DNA of 64,000 bases from Cinnamomum chago (Eukaryota; Streptophyta; Magnoliopsida; Laurales; Lauraceae). The DNA lies in contig CP142452.1 in the NCBI GenBank assembly GCA_038049695.1, positions 108,075,001-108,139,000 of the forward strand. Reading direction: 5' to 3'. Shown piece by piece: positions 11,748 to 24,832 of the stretch. Position numbers and translations under genes: made by a program. How positions within the stretch are numbered: the first letter of the stretch is position 1; the number at the start of each line of letters is the position of its first letter. Under the pieces are notes generated by a model. It saw nothing but the letters and a program-made list of their open reading frames with translations, did no database searches and had not been told where the DNA came from.

Positions 11748-12720
11748 TAGTATTCATGCGCATCTATCCCTCACTATATTACGGTGAGGGACAACCTAGT
11801 GGGGCCAATTTTATAATATATCTAAACCATCAATACACATGGAACACTCTTAGGTACATCCATCTATTTTTCACCTACTAGTGCCCTGCTGCTGCTTACC
11901 GGTATGATTCTTTTTTCTCCCTGTTGATCAATACCTGTATCCTCCGTATCTCTCCTGCAGAAAGAAAGGTATTGAGTGAGAGAGAAATATTAAGAGTGGA
12001 AACTATATATAACTGTGACAAGCAGTAAGCCACATTGTTTGCTGAGTGGCGGAATAATTAGGCCTTCCAATGTGGAATTTCCTGAAGTTCCCTGTGAATT
12101 TGATTCCAGGTATATATCAGTTGCCACAACACTCTAAAAAAATATTTTTAACTAATTTTAAGCATTTCGAATGTAAATAATAATAAATATTTTGATAATC
12201 ACAGTGTGGTTGTTATGGACAACACACCCGCTCTATAGTTCCACCCAGGGATTGGTTTCCTAGGTCTCCCTTAGCCAGTAAGCCAACTTGGCAAAAACAA
12301 AAAGTTTTTTTTTTTTTTCGTTTTGTTTTTTGAAATTGCAATGGTAATATAATTACGTTGGTAAGAACGGAATACAAATTAATAGTACAGAAAATCAACA
12401 TGGATGTCAGTCGTGGCTGAAACCTATGCATATCTGGTAATCCAAATTCCAAACTTGTTTATGGATCTTGTTATTGTAACTGCATTTTACCTAAATGTGG
12501 TTTATACCAATTTCTACAAGTGCATTCTCTTCAACTCAGGGGCTCAACCATTTCACTTGATGGCAAGTGAGGATTGGCATGAGATAGGCATTGAGCTATA
12601 AAATTGTCAATCCAAGTTTTGGGTATATTCTGAACGAAAGTAGGACTCAGGCTACCTTATTGTGTGGGAAAAAGGTTCCAACCTATAACACTCATATGCC
12701 CTAAATATTGTTTCTGTTGC

Positions 12721-13267
12721 GGACTATGGACCACTACAAACTCCACATTGGTATGATATTGTTCACTTTGGACCTAAGATATTGTTCACTTTGGACCTAA
12801 GCCCTCATAGATTTGCTCTTGGACTCTACCCAAAAGGCCTCATACCAATGGGGTTGCACATCCCCAACAATCCTCTCATCAAACAAAGGACCATATCTCT
12901 TTGGATATTTTTACCGGGCCTCCCCTCAAACGATCATCCATCCGTCCGCTCCATCGAGGAGAGCCAACTCAAGAGCCTCACCACGGATCTACCAATCGTG
13001 AGTACTGCGCTTTCCCTGCGCATCACCGGGGCCCACCACCTTTGTTCAGCAATACAAGGATTCTCCTTGCTAAGTTTGTTAAGGACTATGGACCACCACA
13101 AACTCTACATTGGTATGATATTGTCCACTTTGGGCCTAAGCCCTAATGGATTTGCTCTTGAACTCTACCCAAAAGGCCTCATACCAATGGAATACTTAGT
13201 CCTACTTATATGCCCATGATCTTTCCCATTTCTAACCGATATGAGACTTTGGTTGCACATCCCCAAC
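12721..13267 (+). mobile_element. TRIM-like element with two short direct terminal repeats
   Basis: Two direct copies, 12721-12868 and 13082-13267, share GGACTATGGACCAC, TTGGTATGATATTGT, CACTTTGG-CCTAAGCCCT, CCCAAAAGGCCTCATACC and the end GTTGCACATCCCCAAC. They flank a non-coding interior of about 210 bp. This is the layout of a terminal-repeat retrotransposon in miniature, and the LTR words resemble a TRIM type widespread in plants. The left copy has a 23-bp internal tandem duplication (12757-12802, word ATATTGTTCACTTTGGACC) and lacks about 60 bp present near the end of the right copy. No clear primer-binding site or target duplication was found, so the element is old. Confidence 0.6.
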
Positions 13268-13586
13268 CATTTCTTTTTTCTTTTTCTCTTTCTACAGTAA
13301 TTTTGCAATAGTCCTTCAACATTGCATTCAATGGTTGTTGAATGTGACTTGACTTGTAGCCACTTTTTTTCTAGCGCCCTAAAATGCAAAGCGAAAGAGT
13401 AGAACTAGCTGCTTACTCTGCTCCCTTTTTTACTTTTTTAGCAATTCTTTTTACAGGCTTCAACAAGCTGCTGGCACGCCCTCTCATCTTCACATCTTGG
13501 ATCTAAGGCAGTTGTGATATTGTAACAGTGAATTAGGTTGATCCTCGGTCCTATTGTTGTTATGCATCCATTTATTCATCATTCAA

Positions 13587-13756
13587 CCTCGAGGAATAGC
13601 TCAGTTGTCTTAGGAACACGGTTTGCATCCTGAAGTTGAGGGGTTCGAAACTGTACAACCACACGGGGCCACAGGGGATTCATCCGGCTCCCCTTGAGCC
13701 TGAAGGAATTATTCTGACCCAAAGAATTACAACCGTTATGAATAAAAAAAATTAAC
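13587..13756 (+). mobile_element. tRNA-derived SINE, copy 1
   Basis: The left part contains an A-box-like TAGCTCAGTTGTCTTAGG and a B-box-like GGGTTCGAAACT at tRNA spacing. The body ends with CTGAAGGAATTATTCTGACC, then AAAGAATT..AACCGTTA and an A-rich tail. The element is flanked by CATCATTCAA at 13577-13586 and 13757-13766, a perfect 10-bp target duplication. The same body and tail recur at 34178-34344 (+), 24833-25043 (-) and 34850-35345 (-, split), so this is a dispersed family. It is not a functional tRNA: the acceptor stem does not pair and there is no clean anticodon arm. Confidence 0.82.
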
Positions 13757-13796
13757 CATCATTCAATGGTTGCTGACCAGAGCATTGTTATTATTG

Positions 13797-13835
13797 GTGG
13801 TGGTGGTGGTGCCGCTGCTGCTGCTGCTATATAAG
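13797..13835 (+). repeat. (GGT)n/(GCT)n compound microsatellite
   Basis: Trinucleotide runs of GGT then GCT, ending in TATATAAGG. It is non-coding here. Confidence 0.85.
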
Positions 13836-14590
13836 GGATTTGACTTCTCTACTCATACAAACCACATTCCTAACTGGTTAAGCTAGAGCAAGGGGCTGGT
13901 TTTCTTAGTATCAATTACGGCTAGAAAGAGACATGCTCAACATTGAGGGAGGAGATGTAGAAAGGGAACCTGAGAACATTTAGTTGGGCCTCCTTTTTTT
14001 TCTCTTTCAGAGATCAGTGACACAGAAAATGGATATAGATTGGAACTATAGACTAACTGATTTCTCCATTTCACCAATGAAATTACGTAATATGGAAGTA
14101 GGAATCAAAACTCATCCGAAATCCTCCCTACTGAAATGTGTGCATCTGAAAACAGAAGTAAAATTAAAGGGAAAATGAGGAAAACCAATAGTCTATAAAC
14201 TAACAAGCAAATTAATCGGGGAAAAAAAAAAGTCAGTAGTCCATACTAAACTTCAACAGCAGTAGCAGCAACAGCCATACACACAAAAAACCAAAAAAAA
14301 AAAAAGGAACTAACAATCTGATGATTGAAATTGTTTATAGACCAATCTCTGGAAACAAACACAACCGTACTCTCCTCCATCATCATCAGTTACTTGAATG
14401 TCCATGACCTGAGAACTTGTCAGTGTAAAGCATATAAGGGAAATTCCAAACAGGGATCCGAATAAGTATGGTTTAAATATTTCCTGCATAGTCGTATATC
14501 ACACGACCCTAATATATTGCACACTGAAACGTGTGATACCGCAAGTGACTAGAATATCACACATCGCCGCAACATTAGTTCTCTTGGACT
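13836..14590. other. Gene-free stretch
   Basis: No supported coding sequence. The open frame 13984-14178 has no recognisable motif and sits among A-rich runs. Confidence 0.5.
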
Positions 14591-14591
14591 T

Positions 14592-15194
14592 GGGGGCCTT
14601 TTTGGAAATTCAAAGTAAAAGTAATGTAAAGTCTCCATTTTTTATATAATGGTTCACATCAAAATAAATATCTTCAAAAATCATTCCTTCTTTCTAAAAA
14701 ATAAAGTAAAAAAAAGAAAAATCATTTCTCCACTAAATGACAAAAAAATATTCACTTTTGACACAAAGGTTAAAAAGATTGTTTACCAATTCACGAAAAA
14801 CAAAGTACCATCATAATTTTCTTATATCTTATTTTCTCTTAATTTGATATTTTATTTTATTTTTATTTAAAAGAAAACTATCAAAAAGTAGAGTATGTTT
14901 CTTTACTTAAATTCCGGATAGGAGTTTGAGATATTGGTGCTTTTTAGACCTGACATGACATCTTATCATTGGCATTTGAAAATGTCTTATTTCTTTCCAA
15001 TCATTTTAGAATTTCAATCACTTCAAAGGTATTAACGACTTTGGGAATTCAAAATTTTCAGCCCCTTTGCATTTAAGTGAAATTTCTGGATACTCATAAA
15101 ATGTAAAAGAGCATTCAAAAATTCTACTTTATTTGAAAATTTAGAAGTTCTCCACACTGGAATTTCTTAAATTCTACAAAAGAAATAGGCCCCT
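14592..15194. mobile_element. Possible hAT-type MITE
   Basis: The ends look like an imperfect inverted repeat: GGGGCCTTTTTGGAAATTC on the left and GGGGCCTATTTCTTTTG as the complement of the right end. The flanking octamers TGGACTTG and TAAACTTA differ only by three G/A transitions, which would fit an aged 8-bp duplication. The interior is AT-rich and non-coding. The pairing is suggestive only. Confidence 0.35.
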
Positions 15195-16010
15195 AAACTT
15201 ATAGGGTTTAAGGGTTTATGTGGGGTATCAATCTAAAGACCGTTGTTCAGACAATATTCCTTTTATCTTCCCCTTGCGAAAACAAAACTAGCGCTAGCTT
15301 GCAGCGTAAGCCATTTCAGACTTTCAATGCTTTTTCACGAGGAATCCAGACTGATCCAAACACCAGAAAGAATCAATCGCAGAAATCTGTCACGGCTTTC
15401 TGCTTGACTTCCGTGTGCACAAACATAACTTGATCCAAAGCTTTCATGACACTGTAAGTGCATAATCATGGAGAAGTGCCATAGCCCATATGAATGCATT
15501 TGACCGAGCAAAAGTGGGCCACACCCACATGATCCACATCCACTCAAATCAATAGGTTGTATTCTTCCTACATTAAAACGGGTACTGGTTCACCAGTTAC
15601 AACCCGCATTATTCAAATAGAGTCCGATCCAAAACATTCAACTTGGGTCCTATTTTGGGCTCAAAAGACAATGAGGTCTGACTTAGATGCCCATACTAAT
15701 GGAGCCATTGTGTATCAGCACTGGTGTTTTTTTTTTTTTTTTTTTGGCTTTCTTACAATTATATTAGGTCTTGTGTTTAATATCACTCCTATGCTGTGGA
15801 TTTTCACGCCCAATGGCCATCATCATTCATGGGCTTAGGTCGATATCATGCCTTCATATGCCATTGTAAATCACTCTGTCTCGTTTTTAATTATGCAAGT
15901 GCCTTGAGACCTGATTCCAATCTTTAAATTGTGGATATTAAAATCTAAAAAACTTATTTATACTATTAAAGACAGTGCGAAAATAACAATTTTACCATCT
16001 AGTAGTGCTA
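15195..16010. other. Gene-free stretch
   Basis: No supported gene. A poly-T run of about 20 lies at 15727-15745, which may be the tail of a decayed retroposon. Confidence 0.5.
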
Positions 16011-16113
16011 CCTGGACAAATTTTTTGGCCAGAATTTTGGATAACCCCTATGATATCCCTTGAATATCATTCATAGGGGTTATCCAAAATTTTGGCAAAA
16101 AAGTTTGTCCAGA
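16011..16113. repeat. Long foldback hairpin (MITE-like or miRNA-like)
   Basis: Arms of about 43 nt (16011-16053 and 16071-16113) are inverted copies with only a few mismatches: the left arm begins CCTGGACAAATTTTTTGGCC and the right arm ends TTTTTTGCCAA-like..GTTTGTCCAGA in complement order. A loop of about 17 nt separates them. TA lies immediately outside both ends, as expected for a 2-bp TA duplication. It sits about 0.57 kb upstream of the deSI start codon. Confidence 0.7.
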
Positions 16114-16678
16114 TAGACTTTTTGTTTTTTTTTTTTTTTAATCCCTTTAGTCGGAAGTTGCTCGGAGGACAGTGGGATAAACTCCCCAGTAGCCTCAATA
16201 TGGCAGTATACTTTTGAGCCCACAACATCTATATGCAAATCGTTGTCCTAGGCCAAGTGAGTTATCCCTCGGAGTTATATCCAATCATGTGGCCCACCTA
16301 CGTCTAATCTAATTGACTCACATCACACGCGTCCATAATTTTATACAGTGGCTCAGATTTTGCTCAATCATACAGATCTGAACCGTTCAATCAATCAAAC
16401 ACAAATTATATATGTATTACGTCTACCACAGATGACGAATTATAGATCCCTCCAATCAAAATAAAACTCAATCCAACTCCTATAAATTGTGAGTGGTCTT
16501 CTATATTAAAAAAACTGATTTAGCTGATGTCAGGGACCTCACCTGGTAAGAAACAAGAAGAATGCTGAGTAGGAAAGGAAGATCGAAACGTGCTTCTAAC
16601 CTTCTTCTCCACCTGTTTATCAGTGGAGCTGTGTAGAGAGTATTATGAATTGGAAGCTTTTGAGGTGAGTAGGGTTTA

Positions 16679-19600
16679 ATGGGGACTCTGTTTTCAAGCT
16701 CTGCTTCTGGTGGGAGTGATGGGAATTGCACCTCTCAAGTGTTCTTGAACGTCTATGATCTCACCCCTTTGAATAGTTACACCTACTGGTTTGGTTTGGG
16801 GATCTTTCATTCAGGAATAGAAGGTGAGATTTCCAATCATCAAGAAATTAGAAAGAAAATTGTTGATTTTTTTCTTTTTCTGTTTCCGTTTCATTGCTTT
16901 TCTGGATCTGGGTTGGATTTGTTTTATTATTTGGTTTTGGTTTTGGTTTTGGTTTTGTGGGTGTCTATTGTTTGAATTGGCTTTTTTGAAGGGGTGGTCT
17001 TTTTTACTTTTTCTTTTTTTTGTTGTCTTTTCTTTATTGTATCTTTGGATTCATGGGCTTTTGGTAGCTAGGCAAATAGCATTGATCTGGGTATGTTAGT
17101 TGTTCTGAAATTTTCTGATAGAGATTTGGTCACAGAGATATATGTAGTTTTGGGGGTGGAGATTTTTCTTGATTAAGGTGTTGAAATCAGTAGATTTTTA
17201 TGTTTGATTGATTCTTTTTTTTTTTTCCTTGAGAATTTGCTTCCTGTGGTATGATTGTGAAAAGGGTTTTGGATGCAATTCTTATTTTTATTTTTTTTTA
17301 ATTATCTGTTTGAATTTGTATTTGTGTGATTTTTCTCCTTGGATGGTATCAGTGGTTTTGTGGGGAGCTGTTTGGTGTCATGTTGTTGAGGGTTGTAATG
17401 GGAGTGATTTGGATTGGAATGGAAGGCAGAAGGTGTTTTGTTTCATTTATAGCTGTGTATGATGATTATTTTATGTATAAGTAGCACGTCTTGCAAATGG
17501 TAATCTCAAGAAAGGGAATGTTTTCACTGTGTCACGGCTTGGAGAGCGTGGTCCAAAGTTCTGGGGCTGTTTGGGAAATATGGGCAATACCAAGAACAGT
17601 TGCAGAACTATTCTAGGGTCTTTTGGATAATCTGCCTTGTCATGGTCTTGATCCCTATGGATGGATAACAAGTTTAACAATTCGACTGGTAGGGACTTCT
17701 TCAAGCTGTGGGAAGAACAGTTTGAAAATTCAAGGGGACAGTGGTAGACTGGGCTGCAATAGTGGCAAATTCATTCTGCGTTGACAGTGATCCCCTGCTT
17801 GATGTTTGGGTTCATGTATTGGGAGATGATGAATGAGGCAAGCAGTTTGGTGCCCTTATTGCGCAATGATCTCAAATTCAATTCTGATGGTTGTTCTTTA
17901 AGAAACCTGGGACTTAGAAATGTATGAGGATTGTCATCAAAGTATGCCTGGGCCCAGTGAGAGGGACTAGAGTTAGCTTCTTTTTTAAAATTTGATGCTT
18001 CCATCATAGGGCAGGATTCCTCAAACAACGTTAGGTGGACTTCAGTGGATGACAACTACCCCTGATCTTCTTAATTGAATTGAGAGAGGAAAGGATCTAA
18101 TCAGGGTAGTCAGAGTATTGATTTGCCCTCTACCATGTCAACTAGAAAGCAAATTCCTGCACAGATCCCCTTGCTAATAGGGGTGTCCAAAGTCACTTCA
18201 GTTGTCGGTGTCCATTACCTCTCTATTATATGTTATGTCAGTAAGCCTTTTGTGATTCCTATTAGTAAAATGGAGATTTTACCCATCTGAAAAAAAGGAA
18301 AAAGAATAGGCAAATCAATCTGCTCCTATGGGATATGCTTCTGCATCTGTCAATTCTATCTTTGGAACAATAACTAAGAAATCACTAATGCTCAGGTTAT
18401 GGAATGCCGTCAAAATTAGCTCATCAAATGGGAGCAACAGATAGATGTGCAAGGGACTGATTTATGGTCAGTACAACTAAAATCGCTAATGAATTGAATT
18501 ACTTTGGGAATATCCAAAATTCAAAAAGGTTCAGACATTACTTTGATTTGAAGTTGTTCAGCCCATCTCTATAAATGATATATTTTCACTTTCAACAAAA
18601 CCAAGGATTTCCCAAAAATATGTAAATAAAAACAAACTGCAATCCATAGAAACCACAAGCATTATATGCAGCCTATGTTCAGAAAAAAGAAATTTGGTTT
18701 TGGAAACCTGAATGTAGTTTAGGGCGTGTAAGTTTTCAGCTCTTTTCTTGATTGGTTCTTATGAGTTCTGTGTGAGATTGTGATCAGGTAGGTTGAACAC
18801 CTGGCTTGGGTGTGGGGATATTTAAAAATGAAAAGCTTCATTTGGCGCAAATGAACAATAGCTGGTTGATATGCATTATGCTGCTCAGACTCTTATTTTC
18901 ATTATATTTGGAATCTAATAGTGGATGAAACTGCATCAAAATAAATCAAGCAGCAGCAACGACTCAACATGGAAATTTTTTTGAGACAATGGTTAATGCT
19001 TGTGGAATGGTACCTTTCATCAATGGATTTTATTGATAGTTTTTCTGTTGTGTGGATCAGTACATTTTCTTTTTATTTCATTTGGATCTAACCATGTAAG
19101 GCACTGCAGTAAAAATATGCACTGACACATGCTAGATAGGCGAAACCCAAATATGGACTTTCTAAGATAAGGAAAGAGTTTCTATTGCTTCAGAGGAATT
19201 TGCTTATATAGTTTTATATATTGGGCTTGGTGAATTTTTCTCGTGGTTACTTGTATTTGTGAGTACATTTTGTTCTGAAATGCACAGTTAAGGTTATGTT
19301 TGGTAGTGGGATAAATTGACAAATTTTTAAGTCAGAGGGATGTAGCAGCTGAAGAGCTTTTTGTTAAGCATTGGTTAAACATATGTTAAGATTTTATGTT
19401 ATTTTCACTCAAAATGGAAAATGGAGAAACACACTGCTTCTAGTACCGAACAAGCACTTAGTCTATATGACTACTTGATTCTTTGAATCAGACAATGTAT
19501 CCATATCACGTTGTTTCCGATACTTAATTTGTATTTGTAATGTTTATGTCTCTGCCATATTAAGGTGTGCCCTTGCCATATGCTTGCTTTATCTGGGAAA

Positions 19601-21055
19601 CATAACCCATAGGCTGAATTTGGACATATCCCAAATAACAAGCAATAAATTTTTTTTTTTCTGGCTGAATATGTTGACTGGCTGTCTGTTCCTCCATGCA
19701 TATGAGTGGGTTTATAAATCATCTAAGGGTACATCCAGATGCTATTTTGATGGCTAATGCTGCTGAACTTAGCCTCTGGGTTATTATTTCATTTTTTTAT
19801 TTTGAGTCATAACAAAATTGTTAGGGGGGCTACTTACTCTGAAAGGAAATTTTAGTTATTCTGTCAGTTTAGTCATTGCATTTGAAATGAAACATGCTTC
19901 TACTTTGCCTCTCACCTGCAATTATTTTAAAATATTTTGTCTGAATTTTGAGTTTCTCATATTAAAAGAAATAATAATAAATAAAAAACCTGTAGTGGAT
20001 CTAAAAGTGAAGCACGATAAGTGCTTATACTTCATAGAATTGCTATGCTTACCAAGTGCCTGCTCCTACTGTACCTTAATTTATTTTCTCTAATATAGAT
20101 CTTATGTAAATTGTACAGTTCACGGTTTAGAGTATGGATATGGAGCCCATGATTTCCCAACTAGCGGTGTTTTTGAGGTGGAACCCAAGCACTGTCCAGG
20201 TTTTATCTACAGATGTTCTATTTCATTGGGCAATATAGATATGTCTCCGGATGAATTTCGGGCGTTTTTGGAAAATCTGGCTTCTGAATATCATGGCGAC
20301 ACGTATCACCTCATTTCGAAAAATTGCAACCATTTTACAGATGATGTCTGTTCGAGATTGATAGGGAGAGGGATCCCTGGATGGGTGAACCGGCTTGCTC
20401 GACTAGGTATATTTTTTATTTTCTTTTTTTGTCCTTTCTTTTAGTTCCTTTTTTTTTTCTTCTTCTTCTTCTTCTTTCCTCTCAGTCCTGTTAATTACTC
20501 TCACTTGCAACATTATATAGGGAAATGTTCACCTACAAGCAGACTTCATATTGTGATATGCAGTTTAGCTTGTGGGGCCCACTTAGTTGCATATCTATCT
20601 ATGGGACAAGGGCAGATGGAAAGGTTTCGTTAGAGATAAAGGTCATCGAAAACATTAGCCTCATTAGATTATCCTAGCCCTTGATTTAATAGCCTTAAAT
20701 TTTAATGAATTTTTTGGCATAGATTATTTTTAGATTCAATCCAATAGTGAGTGATGGTTAAATGAGCATAAAATTAAGCCTCGTGCCAGATCATTGAATG
20801 AAATGAGTGTGAGAGGGGCTGGACTGATCTGAGGTGGGCCCAAGTGGGCCCTATAGAGCTGGGCTGCAAATGCAGTATTCTTGTAGGAGAACATTCTCCC
20901 ATTATATATCCTTTTTACTCTTTTAGGGGTGTTCATCCTCAAAGTAAATGCAGCTTTTGTTCTCACAGTTTATTACGCATCAGAACTGTAGATATTGTAG
21001 GGTCTTATGATTGATATTTCTTACTTTCCCCTATCAATTGTCAGGCTCATGTGGA

Positions 21056-21100
<45 letters not shown>

Positions 21101-21849
21101 ATATATATATATATATACACTCACCTTATTATGAGAGTTAAAGGTGGGGGTCCTCACATTTAAGTTGTTGGTATTGGATATGGATGTGGAATGGCATGGG
21201 TAATTTCATCCCTAACAGGCATCCTAACCTGGTGATGCGGAAGTATATGTTTATGAATTCTAATACACTCTTAAATCAATGCTCATGCACTTCAAGTTCA
21301 AATCATGAATTACATATCGCTTTAAGAATTTGAGTTCTTGCCTTTTGAATCTGAATCTTTTCATTTGGATTTTATTTTGACCAAAAGATTCACAATCGTT
21401 AATGGCAGTAGAGTTTAAGGTGTAGATACCATCTTCATTGCAGGTGCCTTGTGCAGTTGTTTGCTTCCTGAATGCCTCCAACAGTCTGCTGTCAAACAGA
21501 TGCCTGAGTACCATATGTGTTCTGGTAATTCTGTGAATTCTCTTTATCTCAAAATGTCTTGAGAAATTTCTTCTTTCTCCTTTTTTCTGAATCATCTCAA
21601 AAGCCTGTTCTGTTAAAAGAAGCTAGAAGTTATACAGTAAAAAACTTTCCTTTATTTGAGTACTTCTGAAGAAAGGATAGTTAAGCTTTTATTTTGTAAT
21701 TTTGTCTACATCCAGAAGAAGGATCGGAGCCGATTTCAATAACTACTCCACATGATCCTACAGAAAGTGAAGATGCAGATCATGAAAAACTTCTCTCATC
21801 ACCATCCTCATGTGGGGAAGTGGCTTTTATCAAAGAGGTCCAAAGGTGA
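16679..21849 (+). CDS. deSI-like PPPDE-domain isopeptidase
   Basis: Coding exons are 16679-16823, 20119-20406, 21444-21524 and 21716-21849 (648 nt, 215 aa); all phases join and all introns are GT..AG. The first intron is 3.3 kb. The PPPDE papain-like fold occupies about residues 20-145. The conserved motifs are VYDLTP, IFHSGIEVHG with the putative catalytic His44, EYGYGAHDFPTSGVF, and YHLISKNCNHFTDDV with the putative catalytic Cys118, then GIPGWVNRLARLGALCSCLLP. The C-terminal 45 residues are acidic and Ser-rich, without a fold. Relatives of this length (At4g17486-like, about 220 aa) are annotated deSI-like; animal deSI proteins remove SUMO, but plant substrates are poorly known. The start codon is the first ATG and places the fold about 20 residues in, as in relatives. 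Intact and probably functional. Confidence 0.93.
20454..20478 (+). repeat. (CTT)n microsatellite in deSI intron 2
   Basis: A run of CTT units after a poly-T stretch. Confidence 0.8.
21058..21118 (+). repeat. (CT)n-(AT)n microsatellite in deSI intron 2
   Basis: About 16 CT units, then CTAT units, then AT units. Confidence 0.9.
21362..21411 (+). mobile_element. Possible SINE tail fragment
   Basis: The words GGATTTTATTTTGACC, AAAGATT and ATCGTTA occur in the same order and spacing as the 3' body of the SINE at 13587-13756. The tRNA-like head is absent, so this is at best a truncated copy inside the last long deSI intron. Confidence 0.35.
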
Positions 21850-24815
21850 GTTAACAGCTTTTTAAACAATGGAAACAATAATCATTTCCACTGGTGGTGA
21901 TTTCATTGTAGTATTTATCATTTGATCTCATTCCTTATTGTTTTTCAAATCCAACAATCAATCTGCAGTACCTGCAATCATGTCATCTGGGCCTTGGTTT
22001 GTTTGGATTGTTGTAACTGTGTCATTTTCATTCAATGCAGTTGTCACACCAACAATGTTTGACAAATCGTGAAATTCTTTTTTTTTTTAAGAAACTAAAA
22101 TAGCTGATATTTGTGTGTGATTGCAAAGAACAGTGTTTTTTTTTTTTCTTGGCATGCCACTTGCCCCAGACCAGCAAGGGTTAGGTGCCTTCCACTAATC
22201 CAACTATGGATTGGCTGTATGATCATTTTTTTCATTTTTTTCTGTGAATGAAATGTTTATAGATTGCAATTAAAAATTATCATGGTCAGACTTGTTTCAA
22301 GTAAGGGACTTATTATTACTATAATTATTTAAATTATCTAACTTTAGCTGGAAGAATTTAGATGGAAAGATGGCCTAATTTACAGGTCAAGAATGGTTAA
22401 GTGGAAGGATTAACAAATGCAGATGTACATGCATATTTGCCATGAAAGGCAGGTTAGCTAGGTTCAAGTTCTGCCATGAAATGCAGGTTAGGTAGTTTCA
22501 AGCTCTGGATGGTGGAGGGAGGTATTACCTTAAGAAAAATAAGTTCGGTAGGATAGGTTAGGAGGATACATTGGAATTACAAAATGAAATTGGTTTTGTG
22601 CTACTCCAATTCTTTTATTCATACTTTCATGAATAAAGCACGCAAAATATTTGTACAGTTTAGTAATTATAAAAAAAAAATTCGAGTTGGCTTTAGTAGT
22701 TAACAAAATTGAAATAGAAATTAATCCTAAGAATCTTTTTTCTCCTTGGGTGACTGAATAAATAATTTATTGTTAGAACTTAGAAGCTCAAAATAAATAT
22801 GAAACAGATAATGTTATGGAATACTTGGAATCTTGAAAACATTTAAATGTCCCAAAGTATCCAGGATTATATAGCCTTGTAACTGCTACTGAATTTATAG
22901 CATTGGATCCATGCAATTCATGGGAAGACTATAAGCCCCATCACTTAGGCTGGGCTTCTTCACTTACCACCAATGGTGGCCAGTTGATTACTGCCTTTTT
23001 GGTTTGTCATGTGTTGATTCTCTTTCTAAAGCATAACAAACCCTTGTTGGACTTGGTTAATATAAATTCAATTCAATACTGGTGAAAGCATAGCAACTCG
23101 CCAAATTGTCTGAGGAACTGCATTGTTGATTCATATGGATCAGCCTATGCTGTAAGAGTCTAGTCTATTCGTGCCTGCCATTAATTATTTGCATTAAGCC
23201 CATTGAACTTGGAATGTTTCAGTGTTCTATATGCTAGCCATCTATCTAATGCCCAGAAAATAGATGGATGCATTATCCAACTAGATTTTATTGGTAGTAT
23301 AAATATTTTTTTGAAAGTTTTTTTTTTTTTTTATTAATGCTGAACTCACTCAGGTCAGTGCTGAACCTAAATCAAATGCAGTTGATCAGAGAGAGCCAAC
23401 ACAACATGGATATCTAACCAAAAAAGTTGTATGGTGTTATCTGAGTGGGGCTCACTTTTTTTTTTTAATTAAATGAGTGGGGCTTACTTGGTACTACCAC
23501 TGGTCATGGTGCAAGTGAAACTGATGTTTTATTGTGAATGAGGTTTGACAGAAAAAAAATCACCCTCCATATGATGGTAGACGTCAATTTAGGAGCCACA
23601 GGTTTCCTAAGTTCAATATAATGGTGATTATTTCTTTGATCAGTATGGATCACATGAGGAATTGGACTATATATCAGATGAATGCGGGAGTTTAGACATG
23701 CCACACAGCAGCCTGTTGCCGGCTCATGCCAATGCATACTTAATACCCACTGTGTGTAGGTTGACTTGGGAAAGGTTTATTGAATATTATCATCCGTCCA
23801 ACCTAAGATTAATCAGACTATTAACCCACTGTGTGCAGGTTGACTTGGGAGAAAACTTTGATTTATTGAATATTATCATCATCCAACCTAAGATTAATCA
23901 GACAGCTGGTGGAAACATATAATAGATATTGTTGTTCTTTTTTATGTTTTTATTTTTGGCTGAGCTTAAGAGCCAACCATCCTAGTTTGAGAAGTAGAGG
24001 GCTTCTGGACATGACAATGCCTCTAGAAGGTTGGTTATTTAAGATGGCTAATCCGACAAGCTTTTCTTTCTTTATTTCTTTCTTTCTTTTTAAATGGGGT
24101 TATTAGGCTGCACCTGGCCCCTCTGATGACAAGTATCATCATTACACTAGGAGTAACAGGACACCATTCAATCTTTTAGATTGCTAATCACAAAATATTA
24201 AAGGACGTGGTTTAGCCATCAATCAAGTTTTAGATCGAATAGATGTTTTACTAACCATCAGATCGTCATGGGCGCATCCAGAGTCCAGGTTCATCGAATG
24301 TGCCCCCAACAAATTCTTATCAATGTAAAATAACAAAGGGGAGGAGGTGTACCACTATAACTGTACCAGGGATCGCCAATAAATTCGCCCCTAAATAAGA
24401 ATCAATCGCACACCTTTCGTTACTCTAATAGATAAAAACATGGGAAAGTTTATAGTCCGTCCCCTCGATCTCCATCAATAATATACCCTCTAGGCCAGTT
24501 TTGATCCTTGAAATCAGTTTCTCCGCAAATCAGATAATCCTGTAACTGTACTCACCAGCATTTGGTTACAGCAAAGAACATCAAATCTGACTTTAAATGT
24601 AAACTCAGATTATGCAGAGACGAGTCTCTATTGACTTATTAATCAAAATACAATGATCCAAATGCACCATTAGGTTGAAACAGAAAAAAAAGGCCATGTC
24701 CTATGCCTTCCTAACCCCCACCCCAAAAAAAAAAAAAAAACCCGTCTTCCACGAGCTGACCTGAAACTAAAAATAAATAAATAATTTAACCTACTCCAAA
24801 TAATCCCCTGTTATA
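21850..24815. other. Intergenic stretch between deSI and MPP-alpha
   Basis: It holds the deSI 3' untranslated region at its start and no further gene. It contains poly-T runs (22079-22089, 22137-22148, 23318-23332), a local tandem duplication at 23746-23903, and AT-rich unique sequence. 22903-23085 is open for 60 codons but has no motif. Confidence 0.55.
23746..23903 (+). repeat. Tandem duplication of about 77 bp
   Basis: 23746-23820 and 23825-23903 share CCCACTGTGTG-AGGTTGAC, TTATTGAATATTATCATC and CCAACCTAAGATTAATCAGAC. They differ by small indels (GAAAACTTTGAT is present only in the second). Non-coding. Confidence 0.85.
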
Positions 24816-24832
24816 GATCATGGGCTCCCATT

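Noticed and set aside
13592-13660. A tRNA gene
   Set aside because: A- and B-box words are present, but there is no pairing acceptor stem, and the sequence continues into a repeated SINE body with a target duplication.
17471-18055. Minus-strand ORFs inside deSI intron 1
   Set aside because: No domain and ordinary intron composition; a decayed retroelement is possible but not supported.
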